Assembly (NCBI GenBank): GCA_015231965.1 | Contig: JADGAP010000001.1 | Coordinates: forward strand, 1-32,015 | DNA: 32,015 nucleotides | Reading direction: 5' to 3' | DNA from: Magnetococcales bacterium | GTDB lineage: Bacteria; Pseudomonadota; Magnetococcia; Magnetococcales; JADGAP01 | Part shown: piece by piece, positions 15,178 through 24,486 of the stretch | Layout: the number at the start of each line of letters is the position of its first letter | How positions within the stretch are numbered: position 1 is the first letter of the stretch | Position numbers and translations under genes: made by a program | The notes under the pieces: generated by a model | The model's database searches: none | What the model saw: only the letters and a program-made list of their open reading frames with translations | Told to the model about the DNA's origin: nothing

Positions 15178-16548
15178 ATGAAAGAGACTAAAAACGGTTC
15201 CATTTTCAGCCGCTGGCTGGAAGCCGCCTCGGTCTATCGGGATCGGCGGATGGTGCTGGTGCTGCTGCTGGGATTTTCCAGCGGCCTGCCCCTGGCCCTC
15301 ACCGCCAGCACGCTGACCTTGTGGCTGGCCCGGGAGGGGGTGGACAAGGCGTCCATCGGCCTCTTCGCCCTGGTGGGAACCCCCTACGGCTTCAAGTTTT
15401 TGTGGGCGCCGCTGGTGGATCGTCTCGGCTTTCCCCCCTTCACCCGCTGGTTGGGGCGGCGGAGGGGCTGGTTGATGGTCTCCCAGTTGACCCTGCTGGC
15501 GGCCATCCTCGCCTTGGGAACCGCCGACCCCGCCCATCAACCCGTCTGGACCGCCCTGCTGGCCCTGGCCGTGTCGTTTCTCTCCGCCACCCAGGATATC
15601 GTCATCGACGCCTACCGGGTGGAGATCCTGCCCCCTCGCTTGCAGGGGGCGGGGGCGGGGGTGATCGTGCTGGGGTATCGCGTCGGCATGTTGACCTCCG
15701 GCGCGGGGGCGCTCTATGTCGCTCACGGCGCGGGATGGTTCGCCGCCTACGCCCTGATGGCCGCCCTGATGGGGGTCGGCTTGCTGGCGACCCTGCTCTT
15801 CGCCGAACCTCCCCCGCCCGCTGGAGAGGGCCTCGCGTCCTCCGCGCCCTCCGCCGCCGCTCCGTCCGCTGCCGGGGGATGGTCCTGGCGCCGTTTGCGG
15901 CATTGGCTAAGGGGGGCGGTGGTGGATCCCTTCGCCGACTTTCTGCGCCGCCCCGGCTGGTTCACCATTCTGGCCTTTATTCTTCTATATAAATTCGGCG
16001 ACGCCCTGGCCGGGGTGATGATCAATCCGTTTTATGTCGAGATGGGCTTCAGCGAAATGGACATCGCCAACGCCAGCAAAAGCTTTGGCATGGCGGCCAC
16101 CATTGCCGGGGGATTGCTGGGGGGCGTGGTGGTGAGTCGTTTGGGGGTCATGCCAAGCCTGCTGGTCTGCGGCGTGTTGCAACTGCTCTCCAACGGCATG
16201 TTCACCCTGCTGGCCCTGGCGGGCCACAGCCTGCCCCTGCTGTTCCTCGCCGTGGGGGTGGAAAATCTCACCGGCGGACTGGGAACCGCCGCCTTTGTCG
16301 CCTATCTGTCGAGTTTGTGCCATGTGGCCTACACCGCCACCCAATACGCCCTGCTCTCCTCGTTCATGGCCGCCGGTCGGACCCTGCTCGCCTCCTCGGG
16401 AGGGTGGCTGGCCTTGCAGGTGAGTTGGCCCCTCTTCTTCCTCCTCACCGCCGCCGCCGCCCTGCCGGGATTGCTCCTGTGGTTTCGTCTTCCCAACGCG
16501 GAATCGCCCCCGGAGTCCGCCAGTTTCTCCCCAGCGGCGTCAATTTGA
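15178..16548 (+). CDS. ampG: AmpG-like muropeptide permease (MFS)
   Basis: This 456-residue major facilitator protein has about 12 hydrophobic segments. AmpG-type motifs are clear: LGFSSGLPLALTAS in the first segment, YGFKFLWAPLVDR, GRRRGWLMVSQ, and the signature SATQDIVIDAYRVE. AmpG imports GlcNAc-anhydro-MurNAc peptides from the periplasm for cell-wall recycling and beta-lactamase signalling. An Ala/Pro/Ser-rich loop of about 30 residues (PPPPAGEG onward) separates the two halves. The first in-frame ATG that gives the normal N-terminus is at 15178, without a strong ribosome binding site. It stands alone between the MITE-like element and the motA operon. Confidence 0.85.
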   Translation: MKETKNGSIFSRWLEAASVYRDRRMVLVLLLGFSSGLPLALTASTLTLWLAREGVDKASIGLFALVGTPYGFKFLWAPLVDRLGFPPFTRWLGRRRGWLMVSQLTLLAAILALGTADPAHQPVWTALLALAVSFLSATQDIVIDAYRVEILPPRLQGAGAGVIVLGYRVGMLTSGAGALYVAHGAGWFAAYALMAALMGVGLLATLLFAEPPPPAGEGLASSAPSAAAPSAAGGWSWRRLRHWLRGAVVDPFADFLRRPGWFTILAFILLYKFGDALAGVMINPFYVEMGFSEMDIANASKSFGMAATIAGGLLGGVVVSRLGVMPSLLVCGVLQLLSNGMFTLLALAGHSLPLLFLAVGVENLTGGLGTAAFVAYLSSLCHVAYTATQYALLSSFMAAGRTLLASSGGWLALQVSWPLFFLLTAAAALPGLLLWFRLPNAESPPESASFSPAASI

Positions 16549-16595
16549 CGTTTGTTTGGTGGGTAAATTGCGTGTGATTTTGAATGGTTAATGGT

Positions 16596-16611
16596 TGGCT
16601 TGCGGTTTGCA
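16596..16611 (+). promoter_or_regulatory. Sigma-54 (-24/-12) promoter upstream of motA
   Basis: TGGCTTGCGGTTTGCA fits the TGGC-N7-TTGCA consensus, with GG (16597-16598) and GC (16609-16610) exactly 10 bases apart. It lies 77 bases before the motA ATG, a normal leader length. It predicts that the stator-PilZ operon needs RpoN and an activator. Confidence 0.6.
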
Positions 16612-16687
16612 TTCCCATCGGCGTGGTCATCCGGCGGCACCATCCGACCGAGGTGACGGATTCGCACCCTTGGGAGCTTGCGGCGCC

Positions 16688-17443
16688 ATGGATATCGCCA
16701 CCGTTATCGGACTCATTCTCGCCTGGGCTTTGGTGATATGGGCCATCCTGATGGGGGGAAAACTCTCCCTTTTCGTCGATGTTCCCAGCATTGTCATCGT
16801 GTTCGGGGGGGTTTTCGCCGTGTCGTTCGTGCGGCACCGCATGGGCGAGGTTTTCGCCTCCATCGGGGTGTTGATGAAGGCCATCCTGGTCAAGCAGGCA
16901 CCGCCCGAGGATGTGATCACCCAGTTGGTGGACATGGCCAACATCGCCCGCAAGGATGGGATTTTGGCGCTGGAGCGGGTCAAGTCCGACGACACCTTTC
17001 TCCAAACCGCGGTGAACCACTGCGTCGATGGCGCCGACCCGGAATTTTTGCAAAGCGTGCTGGAAAAAGAGTTGGAATATCTGGGAGAACGGCATAAACG
17101 CAACATCGAGTTTTGGTCCGGCGTGGGGGAACTGGGCCCCGCCATGGGGATGATCGGCACCCTCATCGGCCTGGTGCAGATGCTGGCCAGCATGGACGAC
17201 CCCGCCGCCATCGGACCCGCCATGGCCGTGGCCATTTTGACCACCCTTTACGGGGCTCTGCTCGCCAACATCGTGGCGCTTCCCATGGCGTACAAGCTGG
17301 GCAACTACAGCAAGGACGAGCAACTCAACCGGCAGATCATCATCGATGGCATCATCGGCATTCAGAAGGGGGTCAACCCCCGCATGTTGCAGGAGGCGTT
17401 GAAAGCCGCCCTGCCGCCCAAGCGGCGGGATTTGGGAGGCTGA
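16688..17443 (+). CDS. motA: Flagellar stator protein MotA/PomA
   Basis: This 251-residue stator subunit has four membrane segments in the usual 2+2 pattern. The N-terminus MDIATVIGLILAWALVIWAI and FVDVPSIVIVFGGVFAVSF match PomA-type sequences. The large cytoplasmic loop carries charged residues for rotor contact (LGERHKRNIEFW). The second pair begins GPAMGMIGTLIGLVQML, then AMAVAILTTLYGALLANIVALP. The tail has IIIDGIIGIQKGVNPR. With MotB it forms the ion channel that drives flagellar rotation; the PomA-like features suggest sodium but do not prove it. It is followed by motB after 60 bp, and a sigma-54-type promoter lies upstream. Confidence 0.93.
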   Translation: MDIATVIGLILAWALVIWAILMGGKLSLFVDVPSIVIVFGGVFAVSFVRHRMGEVFASIGVLMKAILVKQAPPEDVITQLVDMANIARKDGILALERVKSDDTFLQTAVNHCVDGADPEFLQSVLEKELEYLGERHKRNIEFWSGVGELGPAMGMIGTLIGLVQMLASMDDPAAIGPAMAVAILTTLYGALLANIVALPMAYKLGNYSKDEQLNRQIIIDGIIGIQKGVNPRMLQEALKAALPPKRRDLGG

Positions 17444-17503
17444 TGATGACCTCCCCCCCCCGTGAGGATCGGAAGTTCATTTCCCCGTCCGGAGACATGA
17501 GCC

Positions 17504-18334
17504 ATGGCTAAATGTCCCGAATGCAAGCCCGGTCTTCCCGGGTGGCTGGCCACGTTTGGCGACATGATGTCGCTCTTGCTGGTCTTTTTCATCCTGTTGC
17601 TCTCCTTCGCCTCGATGGACAAGGCCAAGTTCAAGGAGGTGTCGGGATCATTGAAGGACGCCTTCGGGGTGCAGCGGGTCAAGGTGTTGACCGCCCCCGC
17701 CGGAGACCTGATTTTCGCCAACTCCTTCAGCCAAGAGGTGGTTTTGGTCCATTTGATGGAGCAGGTCAAGGTCGTCCTGGAAAAGATGGTCGACAACGGC
17801 GAGGCGGAGGTGCTTGAGACGGAAAAGGGGTTTGAGATCCAACTAGATGACGACCGGCTTTTCGCGCAAAAGTCCACCCGCCTCAAACCCGAGATCGAGC
17901 CGGTGCTGCAACAGATCGCCAATCTCTTGGCACCCATGCAAAACCTTGTCCACGTGACCGGTCACACCGATAATCTACCGATTGACGCCACGGGTCCGTT
18001 CGAGTCCAATTGGGCGTTGTCCGCCGCCCAGGCGGCGTCGGTGGTCAACTTTTTCAGCACCAAGGGCGGCGTAGATCCCACCCGGTTGGAGTCGCGGGGG
18101 GCGGGGGAGTTCTCTCCCCGGGCCAGCAACGACACCCCGGAGGGGCGGGCCAAGAACCGGCGGGTGGAGATCACCATCACCCGCGAGACCCGGGCCGTGA
18201 ACGCCAATCAATACACCGCGCCCACCAAGGACTTCGTGGAAGGGGGCGACGTGGAGGAGGGGAGCGGGGCCATGGAAGCGTCGCCCGTTCTCATGGGCAC
18301 CCCGCCGACTGGGGAAAATCGCGCCCCCCCTTGA
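17504..18334 (+). CDS. motB: Flagellar stator protein MotB/PomB
   Basis: This 276-residue stator partner has one membrane segment near the N-terminus, with the essential ion-binding Asp20 in WLATFGDMMSLLLVFFILLL. The start MAKCPECKPGLPGW is PomB-like. The C-terminal OmpA-type peptidoglycan-binding domain contains VHVTGHTDNLP, SNWALSAAQAASVVNFF, LESRGAGEFSP and NRRVEITI. A tail of about 50 residues after that domain is acidic and looks disordered. It anchors the stator to the cell wall. The start codon is preceded by GGAGACATGAGCC, with GGAG 10 bases away. Confidence 0.93.
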   Translation: MAKCPECKPGLPGWLATFGDMMSLLLVFFILLLSFASMDKAKFKEVSGSLKDAFGVQRVKVLTAPAGDLIFANSFSQEVVLVHLMEQVKVVLEKMVDNGEAEVLETEKGFEIQLDDDRLFAQKSTRLKPEIEPVLQQIANLLAPMQNLVHVTGHTDNLPIDATGPFESNWALSAAQAASVVNFFSTKGGVDPTRLESRGAGEFSPRASNDTPEGRAKNRRVEITITRETRAVNANQYTAPTKDFVEGGDVEEGSGAMEASPVLMGTPPTGENRAPP

Positions 18335-18424
18335 ATCGGCGCTCCACCTCCCCAACAATACGCGGCGTTTGCACCAGTCCCGAGGCGCCCCAACGCCTCG
18401 GTGGAAGGGACGCAGGGGGGGCTC

Positions 18425-19036
18425 ATGTCGGAACCGTTGAATGCCGAGGCCTTGCGAAACGAGCGCATGTTCGTGCGCGTCGACGATACGCTGCCTCTCT
18501 CCTGGCGGCGCATCGAGGAGAGCGAACTCTCCCGCGTCAGCGCCTATTACGAAAAAAACCGCATCTTCCCCCCCAAACCCGACAGCATCAACACCCTGCT
18601 CTCCTCCCTGGATGTGAGCGACAAGCTCAAGCTGGTGGAACGCAACGACCCGGTGTTGGCCCGGATTCTCGGTCAGTTGGACATCAAGCTCAACATTTTG
18701 CTGCGGCTCTTTCATCCCGACGAAAGCGGTCAGCCCCTCACCCCCACCTTGATCAATCTTTCCGGGGGCGGGCTCGCCTTTTGGGAGCGCAATCCGCCGT
18801 TGGCCTCGGGGGACGCCCTGGCGGTCAGTCTGGCCCTGGCGGCCCACTCGCTGATGACCATCGAATGTTACGCCCGAGTGGTGCGGGTGGTGGAAAATGA
18901 TCGGGAGTCCCTGTCCAAGGTGGCTTGCCGATACGAACCGATTTTGGACCAGGACCGGGAGCGGGTCATTCAACACATTTTCAAGCGGCAATCCGAGTTG
19001 TTGCGGGCGCAACGCAAGCGGGAAGAGGGGACGTAA
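18425..19036 (+). CDS. PilZ-domain protein
   Basis: This 203-residue protein has a split PilZ motif for c-di-GMP. The first part is RMFVR (RxxxR, residues 14-18) in NERMFVRVDDTLPLSW. The second is NLSGGGLAFWE (NxSxxG) near residue 115. Between them lies a helical insert of about 90 residues, including LDVSDKLKLVERNDPVLARILGQLDIKLN as two helices. The C-terminus KRQSELLRAQRKRE is typical of PilZ regulators. The ATG at 18425 follows AGGGGGGGCTC. It sits 90 bp after motB, so it probably adjusts motor function or stator engagement in response to c-di-GMP, as YcgR does. It resembles both halves of the next gene product. Confidence 0.85.
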   Translation: MSEPLNAEALRNERMFVRVDDTLPLSWRRIEESELSRVSAYYEKNRIFPPKPDSINTLLSSLDVSDKLKLVERNDPVLARILGQLDIKLNILLRLFHPDESGQPLTPTLINLSGGGLAFWERNPPLASGDALAVSLALAAHSLMTIECYARVVRVVENDRESLSKVACRYEPILDQDRERVIQHIFKRQSELLRAQRKREEGT

Positions 19037-19089
19037 CTTTTTCCAGACGCCCCCCGCCGTGAAACTCACGCCGAATTCGAGGACGCCCG

Positions 19090-20910
19090 ATGCTGGATTG
19101 GGATCTGCTGGAAGGGGAGGTTCCCGAGGAGGAGGAGAAGCCCAAGGAGTCTCCGAAGGGGGAGTCTTGTCCTGTCGATATGGAGGAGGAGTGCGCCGAC
19201 GAAACCGGCATCGAACCGTGGGAAGGTTCGACCCAATTGTGGCGTCGTCGGGTTCCCAACCGCGCCTTTGAATCGATCCGCCGCCAGTATCGCCTGACCG
19301 GTCGCCTCCCCGCCACCCGTTTGGGGTTGGACAAGGAGGTGTTGGCCGCCCTGGCCGACGATGAATCCCCCATCGCCTACGCCGGATTTCATCCCCGGCA
19401 GGCCCTGAGCGAAAGCCTGGGGCTGTTGGATCGCAAACTCAGCCTGCTCATCGGTTTGGCCTATCCCGGAATCGTCAACGAGGAGGCGGGGGAGCCCCGG
19501 GAAACCCGCGTTAGAATGTCGGGGGACGGGCTCGTTTTTTGGGAGCGAACCGCCGCCTTTCTCCCCGGCGATGTGCTGGAAATGCATGTCGCCTTGCAAC
19601 CGGGCAGCCCTTTTCTCGCCCGTTGTTACGCCCGGGTGCTCGCCTGTCAGCCCGATGGGGTGGAGTGGGTGGCCGTTTCGTGCCGCTTTGAACTGATTTG
19701 GGGCAAGATCGACTTTGTCAGCCGTCCCCTGCGTCAGGCGTATATTCCGCCCACCTCCGTGGCCAAGCCTCCCCCGTCGCCGCGTCCCTCGTCTCCGCCC
19801 GCGCCGACTCCCGCGCCGCCGCCTCCGCCCCTCGAACCCGCCGTTGGGGAAGGGGTCGACGACGATACCATCCTCGTCGACCTGGACCTGGCGTTGGGCC
19901 AGGGAGGCGAGGTCATGGCCCTCTCCCAGGATGCCACCCTGCCGCCCCGCCTGGAAGTTTCCGCCGGCGACCGGGCCGACAACCGGCGACAGGATGTGCG
20001 GGTCAATGATGAAATTCCCTTCTCCTGGAAGATCATCAGCGAAGGGGAGTTTTCCGCCCTCTGGGATCACTATCGCCACCATCGGAACTTCGTTCCTCGG
20101 GACAAGGTGATCGTGCATAAAAAAATGCTGATGGAGATGGATCAGCGGATTCGCAAGATCGATGAGTTGGGTCACAGCAAGTTGGCCCGTTTGTTGGCAT
20201 GGTTGCGCCAACAGACGGATCTGGGATTCCGTCGGGCGCGGCATCCCGAGGAAGAAAATCTCCATCACGTCATCACCATGCGTCTTTCGGGGATTGTGCA
20301 ATACGCCGGTGCCAATCTGCGCGCCAGCGCCCCCAAGACCGCCCTGGTGTTGGGCCACGCCAAGGGGAAGATGGAGCGCATGGTCAAGCGGGCGCAAATG
20401 GACTCCCGCACCGACCCCCGAGAGCGGCAGGAAGTGGAATCCACCCTGCGTCAATTGCAACAGGACGTGGTGAAATTTTTGGAAACCCTGGCGGAGCAAG
20501 ACAAGGAGTTGGCCCTGCGGCTGCGTCAATTCAACGATGCCGTGGACAAACTCGATTATTCCCACGTCGATTGGCCCAACGAGACGGATCCTCCGCTGGA
20601 TACGGTGTTGACCTACCCCGTCAATCTTTCGGCCACGGGGGTGGCCTTTCGCACCCGCAATCCCCGGATTGAAAAAGGGGATCGGTTGGAGATGCGCCTG
20701 GTCTTGAGTTCGGATGGAACCCGTCGCGAGGAGTCCCTCTGTTACGGCACGGTGGTGGTGATCAAGGGGCCGGATCCCGACCGGCGGATGCGGGTGGCCA
20801 GCCGCGTCGACTTGATGAGCCGCGCCATGGCCGATCTGCTTTATCAACACGTCGCCCGGGTGCAGCGGGAAAAACTTTCCGGCCGTATCGACGTCCGCCC
20901 TTCGCGTTGA
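19090..20910 (+). CDS. Large protein with two PilZ-like modules
   Basis: This 606-residue protein is built from two copies of the module in the preceding gene. The N-terminal copy (about 50-230) keeps RMSGDGLVFWERTAAFLPGD near 140, but Arg replaces the Asn/Asp and the RxxxR is unclear (RVPNR), so ligand binding is doubtful. A Pro-rich linker (about 235-258) follows. The C-terminal copy (about 290-600) has RQDVR in NRRQDVRVNDEIPFSW near 298 and NLSATGVAFRTRNPRIEKGD near 511, both intact, with a long helical insert of about 200 residues between them. It begins with an acidic stretch (EGEVPEEEEKPKE). It is probably co-transcribed with motAB and the single-module PilZ gene. Confidence 0.82.
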   Translation: MLDWDLLEGEVPEEEEKPKESPKGESCPVDMEEECADETGIEPWEGSTQLWRRRVPNRAFESIRRQYRLTGRLPATRLGLDKEVLAALADDESPIAYAGFHPRQALSESLGLLDRKLSLLIGLAYPGIVNEEAGEPRETRVRMSGDGLVFWERTAAFLPGDVLEMHVALQPGSPFLARCYARVLACQPDGVEWVAVSCRFELIWGKIDFVSRPLRQAYIPPTSVAKPPPSPRPSSPPAPTPAPPPPPLEPAVGEGVDDDTILVDLDLALGQGGEVMALSQDATLPPRLEVSAGDRADNRRQDVRVNDEIPFSWKIISEGEFSALWDHYRHHRNFVPRDKVIVHKKMLMEMDQRIRKIDELGHSKLARLLAWLRQQTDLGFRRARHPEEENLHHVITMRLSGIVQYAGANLRASAPKTALVLGHAKGKMERMVKRAQMDSRTDPRERQEVESTLRQLQQDVVKFLETLAEQDKELALRLRQFNDAVDKLDYSHVDWPNETDPPLDTVLTYPVNLSATGVAFRTRNPRIEKGDRLEMRLVLSSDGTRREESLCYGTVVVIKGPDPDRRMRVASRVDLMSRAMADLLYQHVARVQREKLSGRIDVRPSR

Positions 20911-21271
20911 TCCCATCCTGATACCGAAATCCCCCTTGCATCCCGAAACGGGGACTCCCCAGGCCTACCGCGGCGTCTGTTTGCGCCTTGGCGGGTGGGC
21001 CGGGAAGGAGCCTCCCTGGAGGCGGATGAGGCGTGGGATGAAGGCATCGACAGGGTGGCGCGATCCTGATAATATCCTGGCGCGTTGCTGGAGGACGAAA
21101 AAGATTTTGGCGTCTTCCCTCCCGGCGGGAGAGGGGAGGTTAGTGTATGTTATTAAATGGATTATTTAACATTAAAAAAATGTTTATTAACGTTCGTTCA
21201 GTCTCTCCCCCTTCATCGCGCGTTTCAGCATCTCCCACGGTTTTTCTCTTGAGGGCGTCCGTGAGACCGTC
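20911..21271 (+). other. Intergenic region upstream of trkA
   Basis: About 360 bases hold no convincing gene. The last part (21143-21195) is very AT-rich and contains an imperfect dyad, TTAACATT-A-rich-ATGTTTATTAA, that could be a promoter or operator for trkA. The first part is GC-rich and featureless apart from short palindromes. Confidence 0.4.
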
Positions 21272-22642
21272 ATGGCCATGAATCGAATGCACGTTGTGAT
21301 CTTTGGTGCCGGATTGGTGGGGGCGGCGTTGGGCCGTCACATCGCCGAGCAGGGCCACGACGTCTGTTTCATCGAGTCCAACCCTGAAATCGTGCATAAG
21401 ATTCAAGAGCGCATGGATGTGCAGATCGTCCAGGGGGCGGGGGAGGATCCGGAGGCGTTGCGCGAGGCCGGGGTGGAGCGGGCCGATTTGATCCTGGCGG
21501 TGACCAATCTGGACAAGAGCAATATCATCCTCACCCTCATCGCCCGTTCCCTCAACCCCCGGGCGCGGATCATCACCCGGGTCAAGGAGGAGGAGTACCT
21601 GAACAACCGCCTGCTCTGGCAGACCGGGGGGTTGGCCGACACCATCGTCATCAGTCCGGAACGGGCGGTGATCGACCAGGCGATGAATCTGCTGGATGTG
21701 CAGCAGGCGGTGGACGTGGCGGAATTTCTCGACGGTCAGGTGCGCATCGCCGGGTTCCGTTTGGAGAAGGCGAGCCCATTGGTGGGCAAGAGCTTGCGGG
21801 AGATGGCACCGGATATTCAGGGACGGTATCTGGTAGTGGCGGTGGATCGGGATGGGACGGTCTCGATTCCTACCGGGGCTTTTGTGGTGCAGCCCCAGGA
21901 TCTGATCTTTTTCGCCATTCAGGCCGACGCCGACATGCGTCACCTGTTGGGGTTGATGGGCAAGGACTACCGCTCCAACCCCAAGTTCGTGATCGTCGGC
22001 GGCGGTCCCATCGGCATGACCATCGCCCAGGAGTTGGAAAAGAAGGGGCGTCGCCCGGTGATGATCGAACCATCGATGAAGCGGTGCCAGGAGTTGGCGG
22101 GGGAGTTGCACGAAACGGTGGTGCTGCACGGCGATGTCACCGACTCGGCCCTGTTGCAGCGGGTGATCGACCGGGACACCATTTTTCTCTCCGTCACCGA
22201 GACCCAGGAGGTCAATTTTCTCGTCTCCATGTTGTCGCGCAAGTTGGGGGCGGTGCGGGCGGTGACGCTGATGGACAACGAGGCCTATCTCTCCATGGGG
22301 CCGTCGCTGGGGGTGGACGCCATCATCAGCCCCCGCCTGGCCGCCGTGGGGACGATCCTGCGCTTCGTGCGCATGGGGCGGGTGCTGGACTCCGCCATGC
22401 TCCTGGGGGGAGCCATCGATCTGTTTTTGGTGGAGGTCGAGGCGGGCTCCCGGCTGGATGGCGTGCCCTTGAAAAAGGTGGGCTTTCATCAAGGAATGCT
22501 GGTGGCCGCCGCCGTGGTGGACGGCAAACCGGTCATCCCCGATGGCGATTTGGTGCTCAAGGCGGGGGACAAGGCGCTGCTGGCCACCCACCTGACCGAT
22601 GTGTTGACGGTGATGGACGAGCTGATCGCCGCCCGGGGGTAA
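21272..22642 (+). CDS. trkA: Potassium uptake regulator TrkA
   Basis: TrkA is the peripheral NAD(H)-binding subunit that gates TrkH. This 456-residue protein has the full double set: RCK-N 1 with GAGLVG (12-17) and acidic FIES, RCK-C 1 ending QPQDLIFFAI, RCK-N 2 with VIVGGGPIGMTIAQELE (near 240) and MIEPS, and RCK-C 2 ending LKAGDKALLATHL. Length matches typical TrkA. Three nearby in-frame ATG codons exist (21272, 21278, 21287), and I take the first. It is followed by trkH after 78 bp, so the two form the uptake system. Confidence 0.95.
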   Translation: MAMNRMHVVIFGAGLVGAALGRHIAEQGHDVCFIESNPEIVHKIQERMDVQIVQGAGEDPEALREAGVERADLILAVTNLDKSNIILTLIARSLNPRARIITRVKEEEYLNNRLLWQTGGLADTIVISPERAVIDQAMNLLDVQQAVDVAEFLDGQVRIAGFRLEKASPLVGKSLREMAPDIQGRYLVVAVDRDGTVSIPTGAFVVQPQDLIFFAIQADADMRHLLGLMGKDYRSNPKFVIVGGGPIGMTIAQELEKKGRRPVMIEPSMKRCQELAGELHETVVLHGDVTDSALLQRVIDRDTIFLSVTETQEVNFLVSMLSRKLGAVRAVTLMDNEAYLSMGPSLGVDAIISPRLAAVGTILRFVRMGRVLDSAMLLGGAIDLFLVEVEAGSRLDGVPLKKVGFHQGMLVAAAVVDGKPVIPDGDLVLKAGDKALLATHLTDVLTVMDELIAARG

Positions 22643-22720
22643 ATCCTGCGGCGGGGCCGGGGGGGCGCAACCGCCGCTTCGGGGTGGCCGACGTAATCTC
22701 CTGGGACAGGGGGATGGGCT

Positions 22721-24157
22721 GTGAACCTTTTGATGAACGTTCGAGTGCAGGCGGTGATTGCCGGATTGCTGGCGGTTTGTCAGCTTCCCGCCGTGTTCCT
22801 GGCCTTGGGCCTGGGGGAAAATCCCATCCCGCTCTTGCAATCCATGCTCATCTGCGCCGGGGTGGCGCTGTTGTATCCCCTGACTCGCGGCGCTCCGGGC
22901 CAGTTGACGGCCAAGGATGGCATTCTCGGGGTGGCCATCGGCTGGGCGCTGACCGTGCAACTGGGCGGTCTGCCCTACATTTTCGCTGGGGAGTTGGGGT
23001 GGATCGATGCCACCTTTGAAACCGCCTCGGGCTTCACCACCACCGGTTCGTCGGTGTTGACCGACATCGAGGTGTGGCCGCAGAGCCTGCTGTTGTGGCG
23101 CAGCACCACCCATTACATCGGCGGCATGGGCATTTTGCTGCTGGCCATCGCCATCCTCCCCTTTTTGGGGGTGGGCGGGCTGCAATTGATGAAGGCCGAG
23201 GTTCCCGGCCCGACCAAGGACAAGCTGGTTCCCCGGGTGGCCTCCACGGCGCAAATTTTGTGGGGGCTCTATTTCGCCATCACCCTGGCGTGCATCGCCG
23301 CCTACTATTTTTCCGGCATGACCCTGCTGGACGCGGTCAACCACGCCTTCGCCACCCTGGCGACGGGAGGTTTTTCCACCCGCAACGCCAGCATGGGGGC
23401 CTTCTCCCCGGCGGCCCAGTGGTGGTCCACCTTCTTCATGATGGCCGCCGGGGCCAACTTCATGCTCCACTACCGGTTGTTGATGAAACGGGATGGGAGC
23501 ATTTGGGAGGATGATGAACTGCGTTGGTATCTGGCGATTTTTTTCGCGGTGGGGTTGTTCAGCGCCTGGGTCGCCTATCCGGTGACCGCCGGGCAGGATG
23601 TGGAACTGGCCCTGCGTCAGGGGTTGTTCCATGTGGCCAGCATCATGACCACCACGGGTTTTGCCGCCACGGACTGGGAAAAATGGCCCATGTACGCCCA
23701 GTTGGTGATGCTGGCGATCATGATTCCCGGGGCCATGGCCGGATCCACGGCGGGAGGGATCAAAATCGTGCGGGCGGTGATCATGGCGCGCATCTTTTCC
23801 GCCTCGGTCAACCGGCTGCTGATCCCCGAACGGGTGGTGCTGGTCAAGATCAATCGCAAGCCCCTCTCGCCGGAGGTGATCGAGGGGACGGTGGCCATGG
23901 TCTCGGCGGCGGCGGCGGCGGTGGTCATCTCCACCATCTTTCTCGTCGCCTGGGGCATGGACGTAGCCAGCGCCTATTCGGCGGCGCTCACCGCTTTTTG
24001 CAACGTCGGCCCAGGCATCGGCTCGGTGGGACCGATGGATAATTTCTCCGCCGTTCCCGATCTGGGAAAATTGCTCCTCGCCTTTTTGATGGTGTTGGGA
24101 CGGCTGGAGATTTTCACCCTCATCATCCTCTTCCTCCCCCGGTTCTGGCGGGAGTAG
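22721..24157 (+). CDS. trkH: Potassium transporter TrkH
   Basis: This 478-residue integral membrane protein of the TrkH/KtrB superfamily carries potassium through one pore made of four repeats. The filter regions are visible: FTTTGSSVL, LATGGFSTRN, MTTTGFAATD, and CNVGPGIGS for the fourth. The gating loop region after the third repeat includes GAMAGSTAGGIKIVR. It starts with a GTG at 22721 (NLLMNVRVQ); an ATG four codons on is an alternative. It works with TrkA immediately upstream. Confidence 0.95.
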   Translation: MNLLMNVRVQAVIAGLLAVCQLPAVFLALGLGENPIPLLQSMLICAGVALLYPLTRGAPGQLTAKDGILGVAIGWALTVQLGGLPYIFAGELGWIDATFETASGFTTTGSSVLTDIEVWPQSLLLWRSTTHYIGGMGILLLAIAILPFLGVGGLQLMKAEVPGPTKDKLVPRVASTAQILWGLYFAITLACIAAYYFSGMTLLDAVNHAFATLATGGFSTRNASMGAFSPAAQWWSTFFMMAAGANFMLHYRLLMKRDGSIWEDDELRWYLAIFFAVGLFSAWVAYPVTAGQDVELALRQGLFHVASIMTTTGFAATDWEKWPMYAQLVMLAIMIPGAMAGSTAGGIKIVRAVIMARIFSASVNRLLIPERVVLVKINRKPLSPEVIEGTVAMVSAAAAAVVISTIFLVAWGMDVASAYSAALTAFCNVGPGIGSVGPMDNFSAVPDLGKLLLAFLMVLGRLEIFTLIILFLPRFWRE

Positions 24158-24279
24158 CCTGCATTTTACAAGCCCTCGCCTCGGATTGGCTCGGGGCCCC
24201 GACGATTCTCAGTCCGATTCCTCCGGAGGCCAAATCGGGTTTTCCCTCGAGCCGTCCCTGATCAAGCGGCCTTCCGCAT

Positions 24280-24457
24280 TATAGTAATTCCAAAGCAGTT
24301 TTGCACATTGCCAGCTAAAGAATTTACGCTCGTCCCTCCCGCGAAAGCGGGAATCCAGGAAAGCCGATCGGTATCGGTGAATGGCTCCCTTCAATCAAAG
24401 GGAAAGGAGGCTCGGTTCCTCGTCGCGATCTCGGCATTTCTCTCCCCCGCCCCCTAT
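24280..24457. mobile_element. MITE-like dispersed element, truncated copy
   Basis: From TATAGTAATTCCAAAGCAG onward it follows copy 2 (14772) closely, including TTGCCAGCTAAAGAATTT, the ATTCCC-type hairpin and the CTCTCCCCCGCCCC stretch. There the similarity stops, and the second inverted arm and right end are missing. The remainder up to the next gene is a short C/G-rich palindromic run (CCCCTATAGGGG). The rest of 24158-24486 has no gene. Confidence 0.75.
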
Positions 24458-24486
24458 AGGGGTAGGGAAGGGGTCTCCCCCTCCCC

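Noticed and set aside
19066-20916. A 616-codon minus-strand open frame
   Set aside because: It is antisense to the two-module PilZ gene, whose own frame has clear motifs and a normal start.
21140-23632. An 830-codon minus-strand open frame
   Set aside because: It is the antisense shadow of trkA and trkH, rich in His/Gln/Gly, with no recognisable motif.
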